Part shown: in pieces, positions 22,000-32,919 of the stretch
Layout: the number at the start of each line of letters is the position of its first letter
Numbering within the stretch: position 1 is the first letter of the stretch
Assembly (NCBI GenBank): GCA_030323885.1
Contig: CM059187.1
Span: 83,660,027-83,724,026, forward strand
Length of the DNA: 64,000 nucleotides
Reading direction: 5' to 3'
From: Branchipolynoe longqiensis
Taxonomy: Eukaryota > Annelida > Polychaeta > Phyllodocida > Polynoidae
Position numbers and translations under genes: made by a program
Notes under the pieces: generated by a model
What the model was told of the DNA's origin: nothing
The model's input: only the letters and a program-made list of their open reading frames with translations
Databases searched by the model: none

Positions 22000-22333
22000 C
22001 AAATCTGGGCGGCAGAAGTACGTCCTCTCGGTTTGAAAAGTCTGGTCGAAGTGAATATCTCCAGTGCCACGTCATCGGCTTTGACTGGAAATCACTATAG
22101 GTGGCGCGTCAATCGGCGGCCATTTTAGTTCTAAAAGTGAATATAGATGTCGCCACCAGTCTGATTTTAATCTAACTGCGTAGTTCAAGAAGTATCATGT
22201 AGATGGCGCGTCGATCAGCGGCCAAAGTTATTAGTTCTAAGAATAGAATATAGTCGGCGCCATGGTGCCCTAATCTACTGAGATTCACAGTCTCGTTCAT
22301 TCAATTACCCATGTTGCGCACATCATGGACAAT
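22000..22333. repeat. Split direct repeat A1
   Basis: The 5' end of the element on the minus strand. Near-identical to 18616-18949. Outside it the match stops abruptly at GTCTGCAATAC. Confidence 0.9.
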
Positions 22334-23205
22334 GTCTGCAATACAGAAGGAAAGAGAAAAAACAATAGTCGTTTCCAGAATATAGTAGTTGCATATGCGC
22401 GTGGTTAGCCGTCAGGCAGAACCAAGCGAGGAGGAAGCCAGGACTTAGGACGGTTACCAGCTGAAGAACTACAGCAATATAGAGAGGCACCGATAAATCA
22501 GTCCAATCTTTGGTTGAAGATTAATCTTCTGGTGGGGTGGTTGTAGAAGCTGGGGACATCTTTACAATCTATCAAATGATGAGTCGTTGGGGTGGCCCCG
22601 AGTCTCTCCAGTCTGTAATATATGTTGATGGTGGTGGCAGAGCACTCCTATCCAGTGAACAGCTGCAAGGGCTCAGGAGGAAGGGACGGGTAAAGGTGGG
22701 TTCAGCGGTTCCAGCAACAAGAACAAAGCGAGAGAAATGATAAGGTAAAGTGCCCCACCCAAGCAAACAACTCCCTTGATCAGGGGGAGAAGTGATCCCG
22801 GGAGAAGAAGAAAAAAGGTAGAGTATTGGAAAGAGAAATGAGGAGAGTTGAGTGAAAGGACCGTGTCTCTTTGCTCTATGGTGACCAGCGAGCGAGCCAA
22901 AGACATGGACAGAGTAAGAGTAGAAAGTGAAATGCTGGCGGGCTCCCCCTCCTGGAGCTCTTTTCAGACATTATCAAGGAGGAGCAAGGCCAGCAGAGAG
23001 GAGATAGAGAGAGGTGTGGATGAAGAGTGGTCCGGATAGCAAGTGGAAGCCAGGTGGCATCACCAGGCGAGGCAGAAGGATTGACCAGTCACTTGAGTAG
23101 ATGAGTGTCATAAGTTGTGTAGCATTTAGTTGGTGTGAACTGGTTAATTGATTTACGGATAATTATACTTGAATAATTGTTTATACAGCACATATAAATT
23201 TAAAG
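22334..23205. other. Unassigned, purine-rich sequence
   Basis: Overlapping short frames on both strands show no domain. GA-rich patches at 22795-22850 and 22990-23040. No repeat end found. Confidence 0.35.
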
Positions 23206-23208
23206 GGG

Positions 23209-23420
23209 TTGATGCAAATAGGAAATATTGTGTCTAGAGCAGGTTTCGAACAAACACTTCTACCCATTCTGGAGCTAGTGTGCCAACCATTATGTTACCT
23301 AGGGCCGCTGATGCAATCACCCTACCAACGCCTACTTGTCTGTTTGGCTCTTTGGGGAAATCACCCTATGCACGCTTACCTGACTATAGTAGGTGGTTCC
23401 TTGTCTGAGAGGTTAGTGCA
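23209..23420 (-). mobile_element. SINE family S3
   Basis: GATGCAAATAGGAAATATTG, GAGCAGGTTTCGAACAAACA, ACCTAGGGCCGCTGATGCAA and CTACTTGTCTGTTTGGC match the S3 consensus in reverse orientation, with a duplicated end portion (TCACCCTATGCACGCTTACC). Confidence 0.65.
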
Positions 23421-23582
23421 ACTGACACTCATCCACTTGCAATTGTTAATCTTTTACATAACTTAAGCTGGTTAGTGTTTGCAATTACAAACAACCAGGC
23501 AATGAAGTTGTATATATCGCACTGTAGGTTCAACAAGCATACATCATGTAGCTTGCATTGGATAGACCAGTGTCATAGAGAA

Positions 23583-23745
23583 GGTGAAATTGGGAAATAG
23601 TGTGCGTAGAGCAGAAATCGAATACACAGTTCTTGCAATTCCGGGGCTACTTTGCTAACCAATACTCTACCTAGGTTCCCTGATGCAATCACCCTATCCA
23701 TGCCCATCTGTCTACATGGCCCCTTGCCTGATAGGAAGTGCAGAC
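23583..23745 (-). mobile_element. SINE family S3
   Basis: GGTGAAATTGGGAAATAGTG, TTGCAATTCCGGGGCTAC, CTACCTAGGTTCCCTGATGC, TGTCTACATGGCCCCTTGCC. Followed by a TA microsatellite. Confidence 0.65.
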
Positions 23746-23747
23746 TA

Positions 23748-23749
<2 letters not shown>

Positions 23750-23780
<31 letters not shown>
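23750..23780. repeat. TA dinucleotide microsatellite
   Basis: About 15 TA units, adjoining a SINE S3 end. Confidence 0.9.
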
Positions 23781-23781
<1 letters not shown>

Positions 23782-24079
23782 CGGAAATATATTATGGTCA
23801 TTGTAGCAACTGACACAACCTTTCCCCTTCTAAACATCTGGTGTGAACATGTGGAGTAGCCAATTATGTGTGATGTATAAGGATTATGCGAGTATAAAGG
23901 CGAGTAAGGGATGTTCCTTATATTATCATATATATATTAAACACAGCGATGCCGTGTACTACTTTATGGGAATTTTAGGCATTTTTGCAACTGTGAATTG
24001 GGAAACAGGCATAGAAACAGGAGGAATGGCGCGGAATATTGAAAGTAAATTGATGTACTGCCACTTGCTGGTTGAAGAC

Positions 24080-24520
24080 ATCACTTAGATTATATCGAGG
24101 CTTGGACCCATAGGTCCCTAATCAGACCCCTGGTCCTGCTAAGGTGGGTGGGTGGGTCTGTGTGTGTGTGTGTGTGGGGGGGGGGGGTGAAGCAGACTGC
24201 AGCAGTTCAGTCCACATGCCAGACGCAGGAGGTAAACACAGTGGTAGCACACCGACAGGACGGCCAGTATGGGTGTGCAGTGCTCTGGTGGAGTGTCCGT
24301 CTGCATACAGGGGTCGCTGGAGGCTACTTTGGTTACTAATTAGGTCAGGGTGTGGATGACCAGAGGCAGCATTCTATAGCTGGGGTGTCAGCAGCTGTCA
24401 TGTCAGAAGGGTGCGTGAGCTGGTGAATACACACACAGGAAGTAGTGTTTTATATCATGTAAAATATGAGCTAAAAGAATTTAACTCCCAATCTACATTT
24501 AGAAGAACTCATATTAGGTC
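24080..24520. other. Unassigned sequence with GT/G microsatellite
   Basis: TG repeats then a G run at 24157-24188. The small frames there come from this repeat. No gene signal. Confidence 0.4.
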
Positions 24521-24825
24521 TGTTTTTTGTTGTTTTACATCCTAGCAGCATCTGAGGTCATATCAGGACGGGTACCGACTTGTGACAGTGTGCAGTGCTG
24601 CCCCACTGGGAAATCAGGCCGTTGGCATCATGACCCGATATCCCACTCAGTCACATTATCCTGACACTGAGCCAACCAGTCCTTGCCCTATCCTATTAAT
24701 GCCGAGCACCAGGCTAGGAAGCGACAAGTATCAATTTTAAAGTCATTGACTTGACTCGACCGGGAACCAAACTTTCGACCTTCGGCATGCGAGGCCCATG
24801 CTCCACCGATTAGGCCACCGTGCAC
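24521..24825 (-). mobile_element. SINE S1, tail type b, different tRNA-like head
   Basis: The tail (TTGTTGTTTTACATCCTAGC, CATATCAGGACGGGTACCG) and shared body are on the minus strand. The head reads GCACGGTGGCCTAATCGGTG and TGGGCCTCGCATGCCGAAGG, unlike the GACGGGATGGCC head of other copies. Confidence 0.8.
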
Positions 24826-24852
24826 AGTGAACTCATATAGAATAGTCACCCA

Positions 24853-25069
24853 GACGGGATGGCGAGTGAGTTAGAGCTTCCGTCTCCCGTGTTGGTAGAT
24901 TGTGGGTTCAAAACCTGGTTGAGTCAAGCCAATGACTTAAAAATTGATACTTGTCACTTCCTAGCCAGACGCTCGGGCAAGGAGCAGTGGAATGAGGAAG
25001 ACCAGTCGTCTGCGACTGAAATTTCCCCTGCTTAAACAACTAATGTACCCAAAAAAAAACAAAGAAAAT
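24853..25069 (+). mobile_element. SINE S1, tail type a
   Basis: GACGGGATGGCGAGTGAGTT head, body, GGAATGAGGAAGACCAGTCG, TAATGTACCC and an A-rich tail. A small internal deletion removes part of the body (GCTCGGGCAAGG). Confidence 0.85.
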
Positions 25070-25685
25070 AGCCACGGATTCTCAGAGCCTATTGATACTG
25101 GGTTGACCGTTCCCGACTTACTGGGCTTGAGTTTAAAAAACCCAATGTAAGTGTGATCCTCTTTTGAGATGCAAAGAATATTCACATAAGGAATGCATGG
25201 TAAAGTCACATGGCCAGATCTTTAAGGACTCAGCCAAATACATTTGTACATTGTGTAACTCAGCTATATGGAGCTTGACATAATTATGCCAACAAGCTAA
25301 ACATAGATTGTGCTGGTTGTTTGTCCGAGAAACTGCCTGTTTAAATATTAATGCGGGACATGACGTCCTTAGAGACAAGTTTGTCCTAATTACGTCATAG
25401 TGCTAAAATTAGGCGCGTTTGCTTACGTAAGCAATGTTAGCATGTGACGTCATTCGCATGAATCCCATGTGAACCAGTGCTGCAGTGTTGACAATCGATT
25501 CATCCCAATGAAGAAATCAGCTACCAAGGAAAATCATCTCTGAGAATTCATTTCACTGGATCGTCCTTCCATCATATCTGATGAGCTGACCGCCTTGTAA
25601 AATTATACGGTCTTTCGGTCGTGATAGACGAGCTTGGAATCATATCAATATCTCGGGCGACGGAGTTGGGGACCATTGCTATGTA
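25070..25685. other. Unassigned sequence
   Basis: No exon or repeat end recognised. Small frames only. Confidence 0.3.
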
Positions 25686-25687
25686 AT

Positions 25688-25945
25688 AATGATGCAATGT
25701 GTGCCCACTCGCTGTGTGACATGGGGCATTGCGGTATGATGTCTGGATATTAAGATATGGTTACTAATTACAGGAATGTTCCCTCCATGCACCAGGAAGA
25801 CTGCAAAAGGGAGAAGGACATGTATTATTGTTTAATGTAACTGTATGGCGACTACTTGTTACCACGGGAGTGCTGGGTAAGCACACCCAACCATTCTGCA
25901 TACATTAAGGACACCACCTGGCCTGGGGTTGAGTGACGCCACCTA
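25688..25945. repeat. Dispersed repeat shared with 59091-59385
   Basis: GATGCAATGTGTGCCCACTC, ATTAAGATATGGTTACTAAT, CATGCACCAGGAAGACTGCA and ACATTAAGGACACCACCTG match the block at 59 kb at high identity. A downstream piece (CCTCCTGATAGTAGTGAGTA, 26288) also recurs (59417). Type unknown; possibly an LTR or long-terminal unit. Confidence 0.65.
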
Positions 25946-26770
25946 TCCCAGGCTGCAGAGGTGTCTGATTGGCTGGCTGTGTGAGCTCAGTCACCCTTGA
26001 ACTCCTTGCACTTGCTGGACAGACACACTCACTCTAGAGATATCAAAGGAAGCAGTTCACCTCTGAGTTGTGTGTAACACCCACAGGACTTAGGTTCAAT
26101 GGGCTGTAGGCACTGATTTTGACTGAACAAGCAGAAGCTATGTGGGTCTGTGTAGCAGGTTGTAAGTGAGTCAGGGTGGCAGGACACTAGTAGATGAACA
26201 AGTGTTGTAGCAATGAAACTCAACCTTATCACTGTCAATCTTGCGCGACTTGTCTCTCTTTCTTTCGTGTTTTGGTATTTAGTTGGGGGAGACTATCCTC
26301 CTGATAGTAGTGAGTATAAGATGAGTAACTGGAGACTGCCAGCACGGACAACATGTGGTTCTTTCATCTCCTCCGCCCCCCCCCACTTCTCCTTCCAGTG
26401 TCACTCAATCTACCCCCCCCCCATTCCCCCCTCCCCCTCCCCCTCTTTGCTACCCCTCATCAACTCATATCCTCCTCAGTAGGAATTGATGACCTACCAT
26501 AATTAGATCCCTGAGAAATGACTAAACCCAGCCTGTATGAATGATTACTAGTAAAACCGCCGCACATACTGGCGGCAATAAAAGGAATTTGCTGTAAATT
26601 AGCAGCAATGTTATTATAAGTATAATACATTTATTCTGTAGGTATTGTAGACCCACTCTCATCCTTGTAATAGGACTATACAGACACACCAACCGTCCCA
26701 GTACCATCGGCTTTGCTAGATGTTATCATATTATATCGTTTACAATCCAATATATGTTAATGTTCTATGG
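25946..26770. other. Unassigned sequence with a C-rich tract
   Basis: C-rich simple sequence at 26374-26456. No gene signal. Confidence 0.35.
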
Positions 26771-26777
26771 CATAACT

Positions 26778-27263
26778 TAAAGCTGCATGGTCCGATGGAA
26801 TTATTTTTTCAAAACCAAAACATTTGTCTACATTTGATTATATATATCCAACTTAAATATTGCTGCATCAGCTAAGGTTTTGGGACAGGATGGACAGAAT
26901 AATCAGTGAATTTATGACCCTATCCATTTGGACACCTACTTTGAGACAGCCATTACAGACGGTCACCATAAACCAATTAGGTCAATCTCGTGGCCTCATT
27001 AGCCTTGCTTTCATTCCAACCAGGCTATATTTGAATTAGGTCATTCTACATCACGTGGTCATTGCGAGATGTCAATAGCGAGAGGAGTTTTGGAAAGCTT
27101 GTCAACATTATTTTGGGTTCTTTCAGCTCAAATTGCTCTGAAATTAGCAAGTTTTCATCAAAATTACTCCGGACTAATGATTAGTAGGTTATAATGATCA
27201 ATTTGATATATTTATATAGAAAATAAGGTAAAGATTCCAACTCCATCAGACTATGCAACTTTA
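26778..27263. mobile_element. MITE family M1, longer variant
   Basis: TAAAGCTGCATGGTCCGATG at the left, ATCAGACTATGCAACTTTA at the right. The interior is about 130 bp longer than other copies and carries unrelated sequence at about 26880-27120. Confidence 0.7.
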
Positions 27264-27286
27264 ATAGCTAGGTTCTGTGTAAATAA

Positions 27287-27470
27287 TGTTGAGGTGATGA
27301 AAATGGGAAATATTATGTCTAGAGCAGGATTTGAAGCCACACTTCTTGCATTCCGGGGATAACATGCTAACCATTACACTACCTAGGCTCCCTAATGCAA
27401 TCACCCTTTCCATGCGTACCTATCTATGTGGTTCCTTGCCCTGATGAGAGGTCAGTGCAGACTACTGCAG
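27287..27470 (-). mobile_element. SINE family S3
   Basis: GGTGATGAAAATGGGAAATA, GAGCAGGATTTGAAGCCACA, CATTACACTACCTAGGCTCC, the clearest copy of the family. Read in reverse it gives the box-A-like TAGTGTAATGGTTAGCATG. Confidence 0.75.
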
Positions 27471-27596
27471 CAACATTGACCTGCAACATAAAATGCCTGG
27501 CAGATAGCGGATTATATTACAAATGTTTAACTTTGCCAATGCTTGATGAGCCTTGGCGGTGATAGTAAATTTATTTAGAAGTTTAAAGCGGCTGTC

Positions 27597-27942
27597 ACAC
27601 ATTACCGGATTGAGTGACAGACAGAATTGTCTAGTCCGGTGGTTTTCGGGTGTGATAAGTATCAAAATGTATTAAAATGTGTCAAAATGTTGCGATATCG
27701 GGTCAAAGGACGCTGGACGAACGGACATGAAACAGACATGAAACAAACATGAAACGGGCATGAACGGATAGCCAATGGACGAAACAAACTCAAACCGGAC
27801 AAGAACCATAGAGGTCAGTCTGGCAGCATCCATTCCAAGTTTTGTGCATGTTTAAAACTTGTACGGACACAAACCGGACTATCAACGGACATTGTTCGGT
27901 TTCTTTCCATTTCCTCCAATCCGGTGATGTGTGACAGCCGCT
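27597..27942. mobile_element. TAA-flanked inverted-repeat element, CCGGAC/ATGAAAC monomers
   Basis: Tips AGCGGCTGTCACACATTACC and (reverse complement) AGCGGCTGTCACACATCACC, flanked by TAA on both sides (27594-27596, 27943-27945). The interior has CATGAAAC repeats and GGACA units. Related to the element at 9736-10533 by tip and CCGGA motif. No transposase. Confidence 0.8.
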
Positions 27943-28199
27943 TAAAGAAAGGGGGATAGACATTTCTTTTAAATAAATTTCTTTTTTTTCTTTAAATAGA
28001 AGTACAGGTTGACCATCACACATCCGTCATCATTAGGACATGTAAGGTACCGGATAAATGATTTTGCAGAATAATTGATTGATACATTAAAATGCACTTG
28101 ATCCAACGCCTGACCACTTCATCCTACCCTTAAAATACCCTGTAAATCAGTACAGAATAGTTAATAACGGAAAATGACCAATTAAATATCAGGAACTAA

Positions 28200-28392
28200 A
28201 GCCCCAGTCATACATACCTGGACAAGCCCCGGATGTTTAGCCGGACCACCCCCGGACTTTCCCGGAGAGCCCAGGATAAAACGGCTATCTTTGGTCATGT
28301 TTGCCTTGCTCTCACACATACCCAGACAAGCCACGGTCTACCCACGGACCACAGCACGGACAGCCCCCGGACTACCCGGTGTGACCTAGGCT
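28200..28392. mobile_element. TAA-flanked short element with CCCCGGAC monomers
   Basis: Tips AGCCCCAGTCATACATACC and (reverse complement) AGCCTAGGTCACACCGGGTA. TAA at 28197-28199 and 28393-28395. Interior built from CCCGGAC / GGACAAGCC units. Confidence 0.65.
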
Positions 28393-28537
28393 TAATGATG
28401 ATAGTTCTTCAAGTGTTGCTTCCTATTCATTATTTCTTGTTCATTTATAAAACTGGGTGGGAAATTTGAAATTGTTCTAGTGGAAATTATTGCCAGGTTA
28501 CTGATTGAACCTGATAACTGATTGTGGGATAAGTTGG

Positions 28538-28835
28538 GTGGTTGTTGCAGTTTTACGTCCTGGCAACATCTCAGGTCATATCATGATGGGTACCGACATG
28601 TGACTGTGCACACTCATGGCAACTTCATAGTGCTGACCCACTGGGAGCCCATGCTGCCAGCACCATGATCTGATATCCCACTCAGTCACATTATCCTGAC
28701 ACTGAGCCAACCAGTCCTTGCTCTCTCCTAACAATGCCGAGTATGTGGCTAGGAAGCGATAAGACTCAATTATTAAGTCATTGGTTTGACTCGAGCGGGG
28801 TTCGAACCTGTGGGTTCGAATCCCACCATCTACCA
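28538..28835 (-). mobile_element. SINE S1, tail type b
   Basis: Minus-strand tail ACGTCCTGGCAACATCTCAG, body with GTGGCTAGGAAGCGATAAGA, head reaching the box-B region (GGGTTCGAACCTGTGGGTTC, duplicated). It lies in or just beyond the 3' end of the membrane-protein gene. Confidence 0.75.
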
Positions 28836-28890
28836 AAAAGGCTGGATAAGTGATGGTCAACCTGTATATGACAAAGGAAGATAGAAGTAC

Positions 28891-29061
28891 CTACCCTGCC
28901 CCGGGGGGCACGTTCTTGCACGTGCACATGATGATGGTGGCACCGACCAGCAGCACGAAGAAGAGCGCAATCTCAACGAGCACCCACAGCCCGAACACCA
29001 CGTATTTCTCCTCCTCAGGCAAGTCAGGCTCCATGTCCAAGAACTGGGACGACGACGGGAC
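28891..29061 (-). CDS. Coding exon of the same two-pass membrane protein (downstream exon)
   Basis: On the minus strand the acceptor CTCGTTCAG is followed by 56 open codons in phase 0, continuing the exon at 33774-33944. The peptide is a short acidic loop (residues DLPEEEKY) followed by a strongly hydrophobic helix (FGLWVLVEIALFFVLLVGAT) and a cysteine-containing tail CTCKNVPPGAG. An in-frame TAG lies at 28893-28891, so this may be the terminal exon. The same bases also form the donor-like sequence GGG/TAGGT and variants (GTAGGT from 28894, GTACTT from 28890), so further exons cannot be excluded. With the upstream exon it makes a roughly 113-residue protein with two membrane segments and a loop of about 25 residues. 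No homologue is recognised. The codons are GC-rich, unlike the AT-rich surroundings, as expected of a real exon. Confidence 0.6.
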   Translation of the reverse strand, partial: VPSSSQFLDMEPDLPEEEKYVVFGLWVLVEIALFFVLLVGATIIMCTCKNVPPGAG

Positions 29062-29078
29062 CTGAACGAGAGCATTAT

Positions 29079-29440
29079 TAAAGTCGCAGAGTCCGATGAT
29101 TTTGATTTTGTTGAGGTTCTGTCATTTTTCTGAGATAAATATATTAAATTGATTGCTATAACCTACCTTACTTCAGTTTGAAGTAATTTAAATAATCAAT
29201 GGTTAACATTGAAGATATTTGAAGTGTAAATATGTCAAATTTGTTTTGGCCAGCAAACCAACATTCTGACAACATAGGTTTCCGCAGTCATAGGTTATAT
29301 TAAATTGGCTCAGTATTCCCTTCTATGTGGCAATAGATGCTTAATAAATTAATCAGTATCTAAGTTAGATATCCAGAATCAAATTTAGGTGAGTGTTCTG
29401 GTTTTGAAAAGTTGATGCTTCATCGGACTATGCAGCTTTA
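29079..29440. mobile_element. MITE family M1, abutting a splice acceptor
   Basis: TAAAGTCGCAGAGTCCGATG to CATCGGACTATGCAGCTTTA. Its left end is only 17 bases from the acceptor of the exon at 28891-29061, so the branch-point region of that intron must lie in or next to the MITE. Confidence 0.85.
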
Positions 29441-29834
29441 AGCACTTATTGCCCGATATGAGGCATGTAGCATGTAGAGCCTCTGCGATGTGCATTGTCT
29501 TGGGTGGTGGTGTGTGTGCGGGGAGGGAGTAGCAAACATTGTGCCCTAGGGCGGGACTTGAACCCACACACAGCCGTGGAAAACACGTATCCTAACCATT
29601 AACTTACAGTTTAGCTTACAAATCCTCTTTTGGTCGATCTAACCCCTATTAGGCCTCTAATGCCAGCTCATTATGGTAATAAAAAACATTGTCTGCACAC
29701 ATCTGGAGATGGACAGAGCCCTGAACTCATATAATTGTAGGGGTCCTCTCCAATATCTACCCACCCTTCTCTTAATCTTAAATGATTCTACCATTGGTGC
29801 TTCAACCACTTGCTCTGAAAGACTGTTCCATAGA

Positions 29835-30151
29835 TTTTTTTCTTTTTTCTTGAAGATTTATACTGCCTATCATGGATAAGTCTGAATAGACTTGTTTTCA
29901 CCATTAGACAGTTTGTCGATAGAAATCCTGAGCCTATACTTTTACCAACCCAAGGGATTTTTAACCTCCCACACCACATGGATATGGTATGAGAGCAACT
30001 GGCCTTTGATGACGCTGTAAGTTATACACAGCGGTGGAAATTCAAATTGCAGAGGTGGGGGCACAGAGAATCGAACCACTGAGCTTCAGATTAGGAGTCT
30101 GACCTAGAAAAAAGTCAGACACTCTAACCACTCCGCCACAGAGAAAACCAC
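29835..30151 (-). mobile_element. SINE family S2
   Basis: Close copy of 5007-5327: T-rich tail start at 29835, GATTTATACTGCCTATCATG, body, reverse-oriented box B GAATCGAACCAC and head ACCACTCCGCCACAGAGA. Confidence 0.85.
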
Positions 30152-30440
30152 TCGAAAGATAAACTAACCATGAGCCTGAATAGGTGTGTGTACGATTATT
30201 TCACCTGGAGAGATTAGTTACAATATTGGCTGAGTTGAGTTGAGTTTTTTAGTTGAGTTTTATTTAATGACAAACATGTCGTAAGGTAACAACGGTATGG
30301 CTTCCCCACTGAGTGATTTTTCCAACTGCGTAACCGAGGTTACATTAAATTGAAGTTCATACTTATGCAAAATACATTGTTTTAACAAATCAGCAATTGA
30401 AATGTTTACTACGAATGAGATATGTCCATGTATATATATA

Positions 30441-30634
30441 CAGTAAAACCTCTCTAAATCGACCGACCATGGACCGATTTTAAAGGGTCCATTTATGGAG
30501 GTGGTCGGTTTAGGAAGTTTTTTTTTTATCATTACAATGGTTTTATATGGGCGATCGTTTGGGACCCAAATAAAGCGATCAATATAGGGCAGTGGTCCAT
30601 CTGTGGAGAGTGGTCGGTTGGAGAGGTTTTACTG
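30441..30634. mobile_element. pogo/Tigger-type MITE
   Basis: CAGTAAAACCTCTCTAAATC at the left, GGAGAGGTTTTACTG at the right, flanked by TA. Subterminal GACC/GGTC repeats and GGGACCCAAATAAAGCGATC in the middle. Copies at 40312 and 52943. TIR and TA target fit pogo/Tigger-like Tc1/mariner elements. Confidence 0.8.
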
Positions 30635-31077
30635 TACGTGTAAGCATTATGATTAAAGCGATGTCCTTATGCTTAAGCAGGGCTCCGAAAGAATTACTAT
30701 TAGCTTTCAAACTCGATCAAACTCATTCATTGAAGGTGGATCTTAGGAGTATTTGTAAAGTAATACAAATACCACAAGAGTAGGAGCATCGGGTATCTGT
30801 TATATCAGACCAGCCAAGGTTCTTCAATGGACATCCACATAGAACATGGACGTGTTTTCAACCATGACAGATCTGTACTGAAGCAATTTATTTACTTTCA
30901 ACACGACTAGAGTACCAGACTTGCATGTGAGTCGATGTAGTGTTTGTTTCGAGCCTGTGCGATAATTATGGGAATTCATTTCTGAATTTCTGTCGGTGTG
31001 AAATAAATCAATTAAATGCACATCAATTATTTGATGAGATTTAGTGCACTCTCATTATTGTTATCAAGCCTTTTCAT

Positions 31078-31913
31078 AAAGTTGCATAGTCAGATGGTTT
31101 TGACTTGTTGTCATGTTTGTAGATAAATAGATTGGGTTAATTGAGGTAACTTTCTTTTTTTGGTGGTAAATATGGTTATTCTGCTGAATAATTCTTTTGT
31201 CAGTGCCGAAGCACTGGTCTTCCAACCATTTTTCAATTCAGGGTTATTTACACAAAAGGTATATAGAATAAGGTGTACAATAACTGTTGAATACACAATT
31301 TGCAGCATGTAACTCAATGAAATTCTGTAACCCAAATGTTTCATAGCAATATGGTAACAGTAGTGTCATATAATTAGATCAATATTAGTCAGATGAATGT
31401 GAGTATTTAGAATGTAAGCAGAAGTTATCTTCTGTATTCAGTTGGTAAAGTTGTAGTAAGTTTTAATGTTCAGTTGCAGTTAGGCAAGCGGTATGTATAT
31501 GTCAGTTTGTTAGAAATATTCTAGTGTAGTTAGTTATGTGAGTTTATGAATTATGGTGTTGGGGTGGGGTTGTTAATAATACAGCGGACCAGCTGGAGCA
31601 GTGCAGCAGTGGGACCAGTGAAGCAGTGGGACCAGTGAAGCAGTGGGACCAATCACAGTGCATTTAGGTCTTTCATTTGGATTGTCTCTGTCATTGTTTA
31701 TGGTTGACTGGAAATAAAAGAGGAAAAGCAACAAAGAAAAAGGAGGCTGAGGGTTCGGCGGTCGGCCACTTACAGTATGGTGAAGCCATGGATCATACTT
31801 TACTCTAACTGCATAAGGGCATATGGGTAAGATTTTAAATGGATAACTTTGGCAATATTTTAAATGAAAACATGAAAATTTAAATTTGATTTACATCAGA
31901 CTACGCAGCTTTA
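31078..31913. mobile_element. MITE family M1, enlarged by a nested LINE fragment
   Basis: Ends TAAAGTTGCATAGTCAGATG and CATCAGACTACGCAGCTTTA. The family interior breaks at about 31149 and resumes at about 31795; between them sit a LINE 3' end and a short 18-bp tandem (AGTGGGACCAGTGAAGC, 31600-31655). Confidence 0.7.
31149..31560 (-). mobile_element. LINE family A, 3'-UTR fragment
   Basis: CTTTTTTTGGTGG marks the A-rich tail in reverse, followed by TTCTTTTGTCAGTGCCGAAG, CACTGGTCTTCCAACCA and AGGTATATAGAATAAGG. It matches 35785-35910 in the other orientation and the 3' end of the LINE at 36178. Confidence 0.7.
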
Positions 31914-31954
31914 GCTCCATGCACATGTTAGTTGCAGTGGGCCGTGTATGAAAA

Positions 31955-32405
31955 CAACAAACCGGCCCTCTGACGGCAGTGGGAAGAACTAATGTTTTGA
32001 GTAACAGCTCACTGCGCGACATGCTTTGTGAAAAGGGCATATAGAGGGTTTCAACAATTAACCCTCCCTCTCATAGCGATGAGAATAACTAATGATGTGG
32101 CTAGCAGTCCACTGTGTAATATGTCTTGTAGAAAATAACATATAGAGGAGTTCAACCAAACTCTAGTAGTGAGATGAACTACTATTTTGGGTCCCCGCTC
32201 ACTGTGCGATATACTTTGTGGAAAAGCGCAAATAGAGGATTTCAACACTAACCCGCCCTCTGATGGCCTGATGAATTACTGTTGTAGATAGCCGCTCACT
32301 GTGCAATATGCTTTGCGGTAAAGTGCATCTAGAGGATTTCAACCCCTCTGACGCCAGTGGGATGAATTAATGTTGTGGGCAACAACTCATCGCACATTTT
32401 CGGCA
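31955..32405. repeat. Minisatellite, about five units of about 95-105 bp
   Basis: Units share CCCTCTGACGGCAGTGGGA, ACTAATGTT, GCTCACTGCGCGA, ATGCTTTGTG, AAAAGGGCATATAGAGG and TTTCAAC. Single diverged units recur at 40530 and at 60135-60255. Confidence 0.8.
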
Positions 32406-32689
32406 GAAAAGGTCTATTGTTGGGGTATTTGTTAAGCGTGGGCTGAGACCAGAATGGCCATACATGGGGCGTGATGGGAAGCACGTAGCATCTAGGCCTC
32501 GATCTCTGAGTCACCACCACCTTGATGCGCTTTGATTGGGTTGTTTTTATATTTTCTTGTTCTTTTCTTTTCTAACAAATAAATTGGCATGCTGTTTCTT
32601 CTTCTTGTAGTACTCATGATTCGACAAACTAAAGTTCATCTAACCTAACCACCAGCAATTGATAATAGTAAGCACATTAGTATTGTTTT

Positions 32690-32890
32690 TATTTCAATAC
32701 TTCAAATTAATGTCGATCGGATTGGAATTGATGAATGTAATATTGATATGGTGGAAATTGTTTAAAGTAATATTGCCATGATAAAAGTTGTTCAAATTAA
32801 TATTAGTATGATTAAGATTGATACAGTTAATACTGGTATAATTGAGATTGGTCAAATTAATTTGGATGTGATTACATTTATCTCATTAAT
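32690..32890. repeat. AT-rich minisatellite, about 40-bp units
   Basis: About five units of AATTAATATTG(G/A)TATGATT(G/A)AGATTG form. Intronic in the membrane-protein gene. Confidence 0.6.
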
Positions 32891-32919
32891 ATGAGGAGAC
32901 AGGTATGATTTGTGATCTT

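Larger units (their letters stand above)
18455..22333 (-). mobile_element. Ngaro/PAT-like tyrosine-recombinase retrotransposon with split direct repeats
   Basis: In minus-strand order the element is A1 (22333-22000), interior, B1 (19070-18947), A2 (18949-18616), B2 (18578-18455). The two A repeats are 334 bp each with about 3 differences; the two B repeats are 124 bp each with about 3. A1-interior-B1-A2-B2 is the split-direct-repeat arrangement known for Ngaro and PAT-like elements. The B1/A2 junction overlaps by the few bases AATT, as in models using a circular intermediate. The interior carries decayed RNase H (19800-20105) and tyrosine recombinase (19076-19700) in the correct order, but I see no reverse transcriptase or gag. 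At 3.9 kb it is shorter than autonomous members, so it looks like an internally deleted, non-autonomous copy. Confidence 0.8.

Noticed and set aside
24144..24359. Valine/cysteine-rich start of two forward frames
   Set aside because: Encoded by a TG microsatellite and G-run. No domain downstream.
28857..29075. 72-codon minus-strand frame over the downstream exon
   Set aside because: Out of phase with the splice-supported reading, and arginine/serine/cysteine-rich as shifted GC-rich exons usually are. The hydrophobic frame is preferred.
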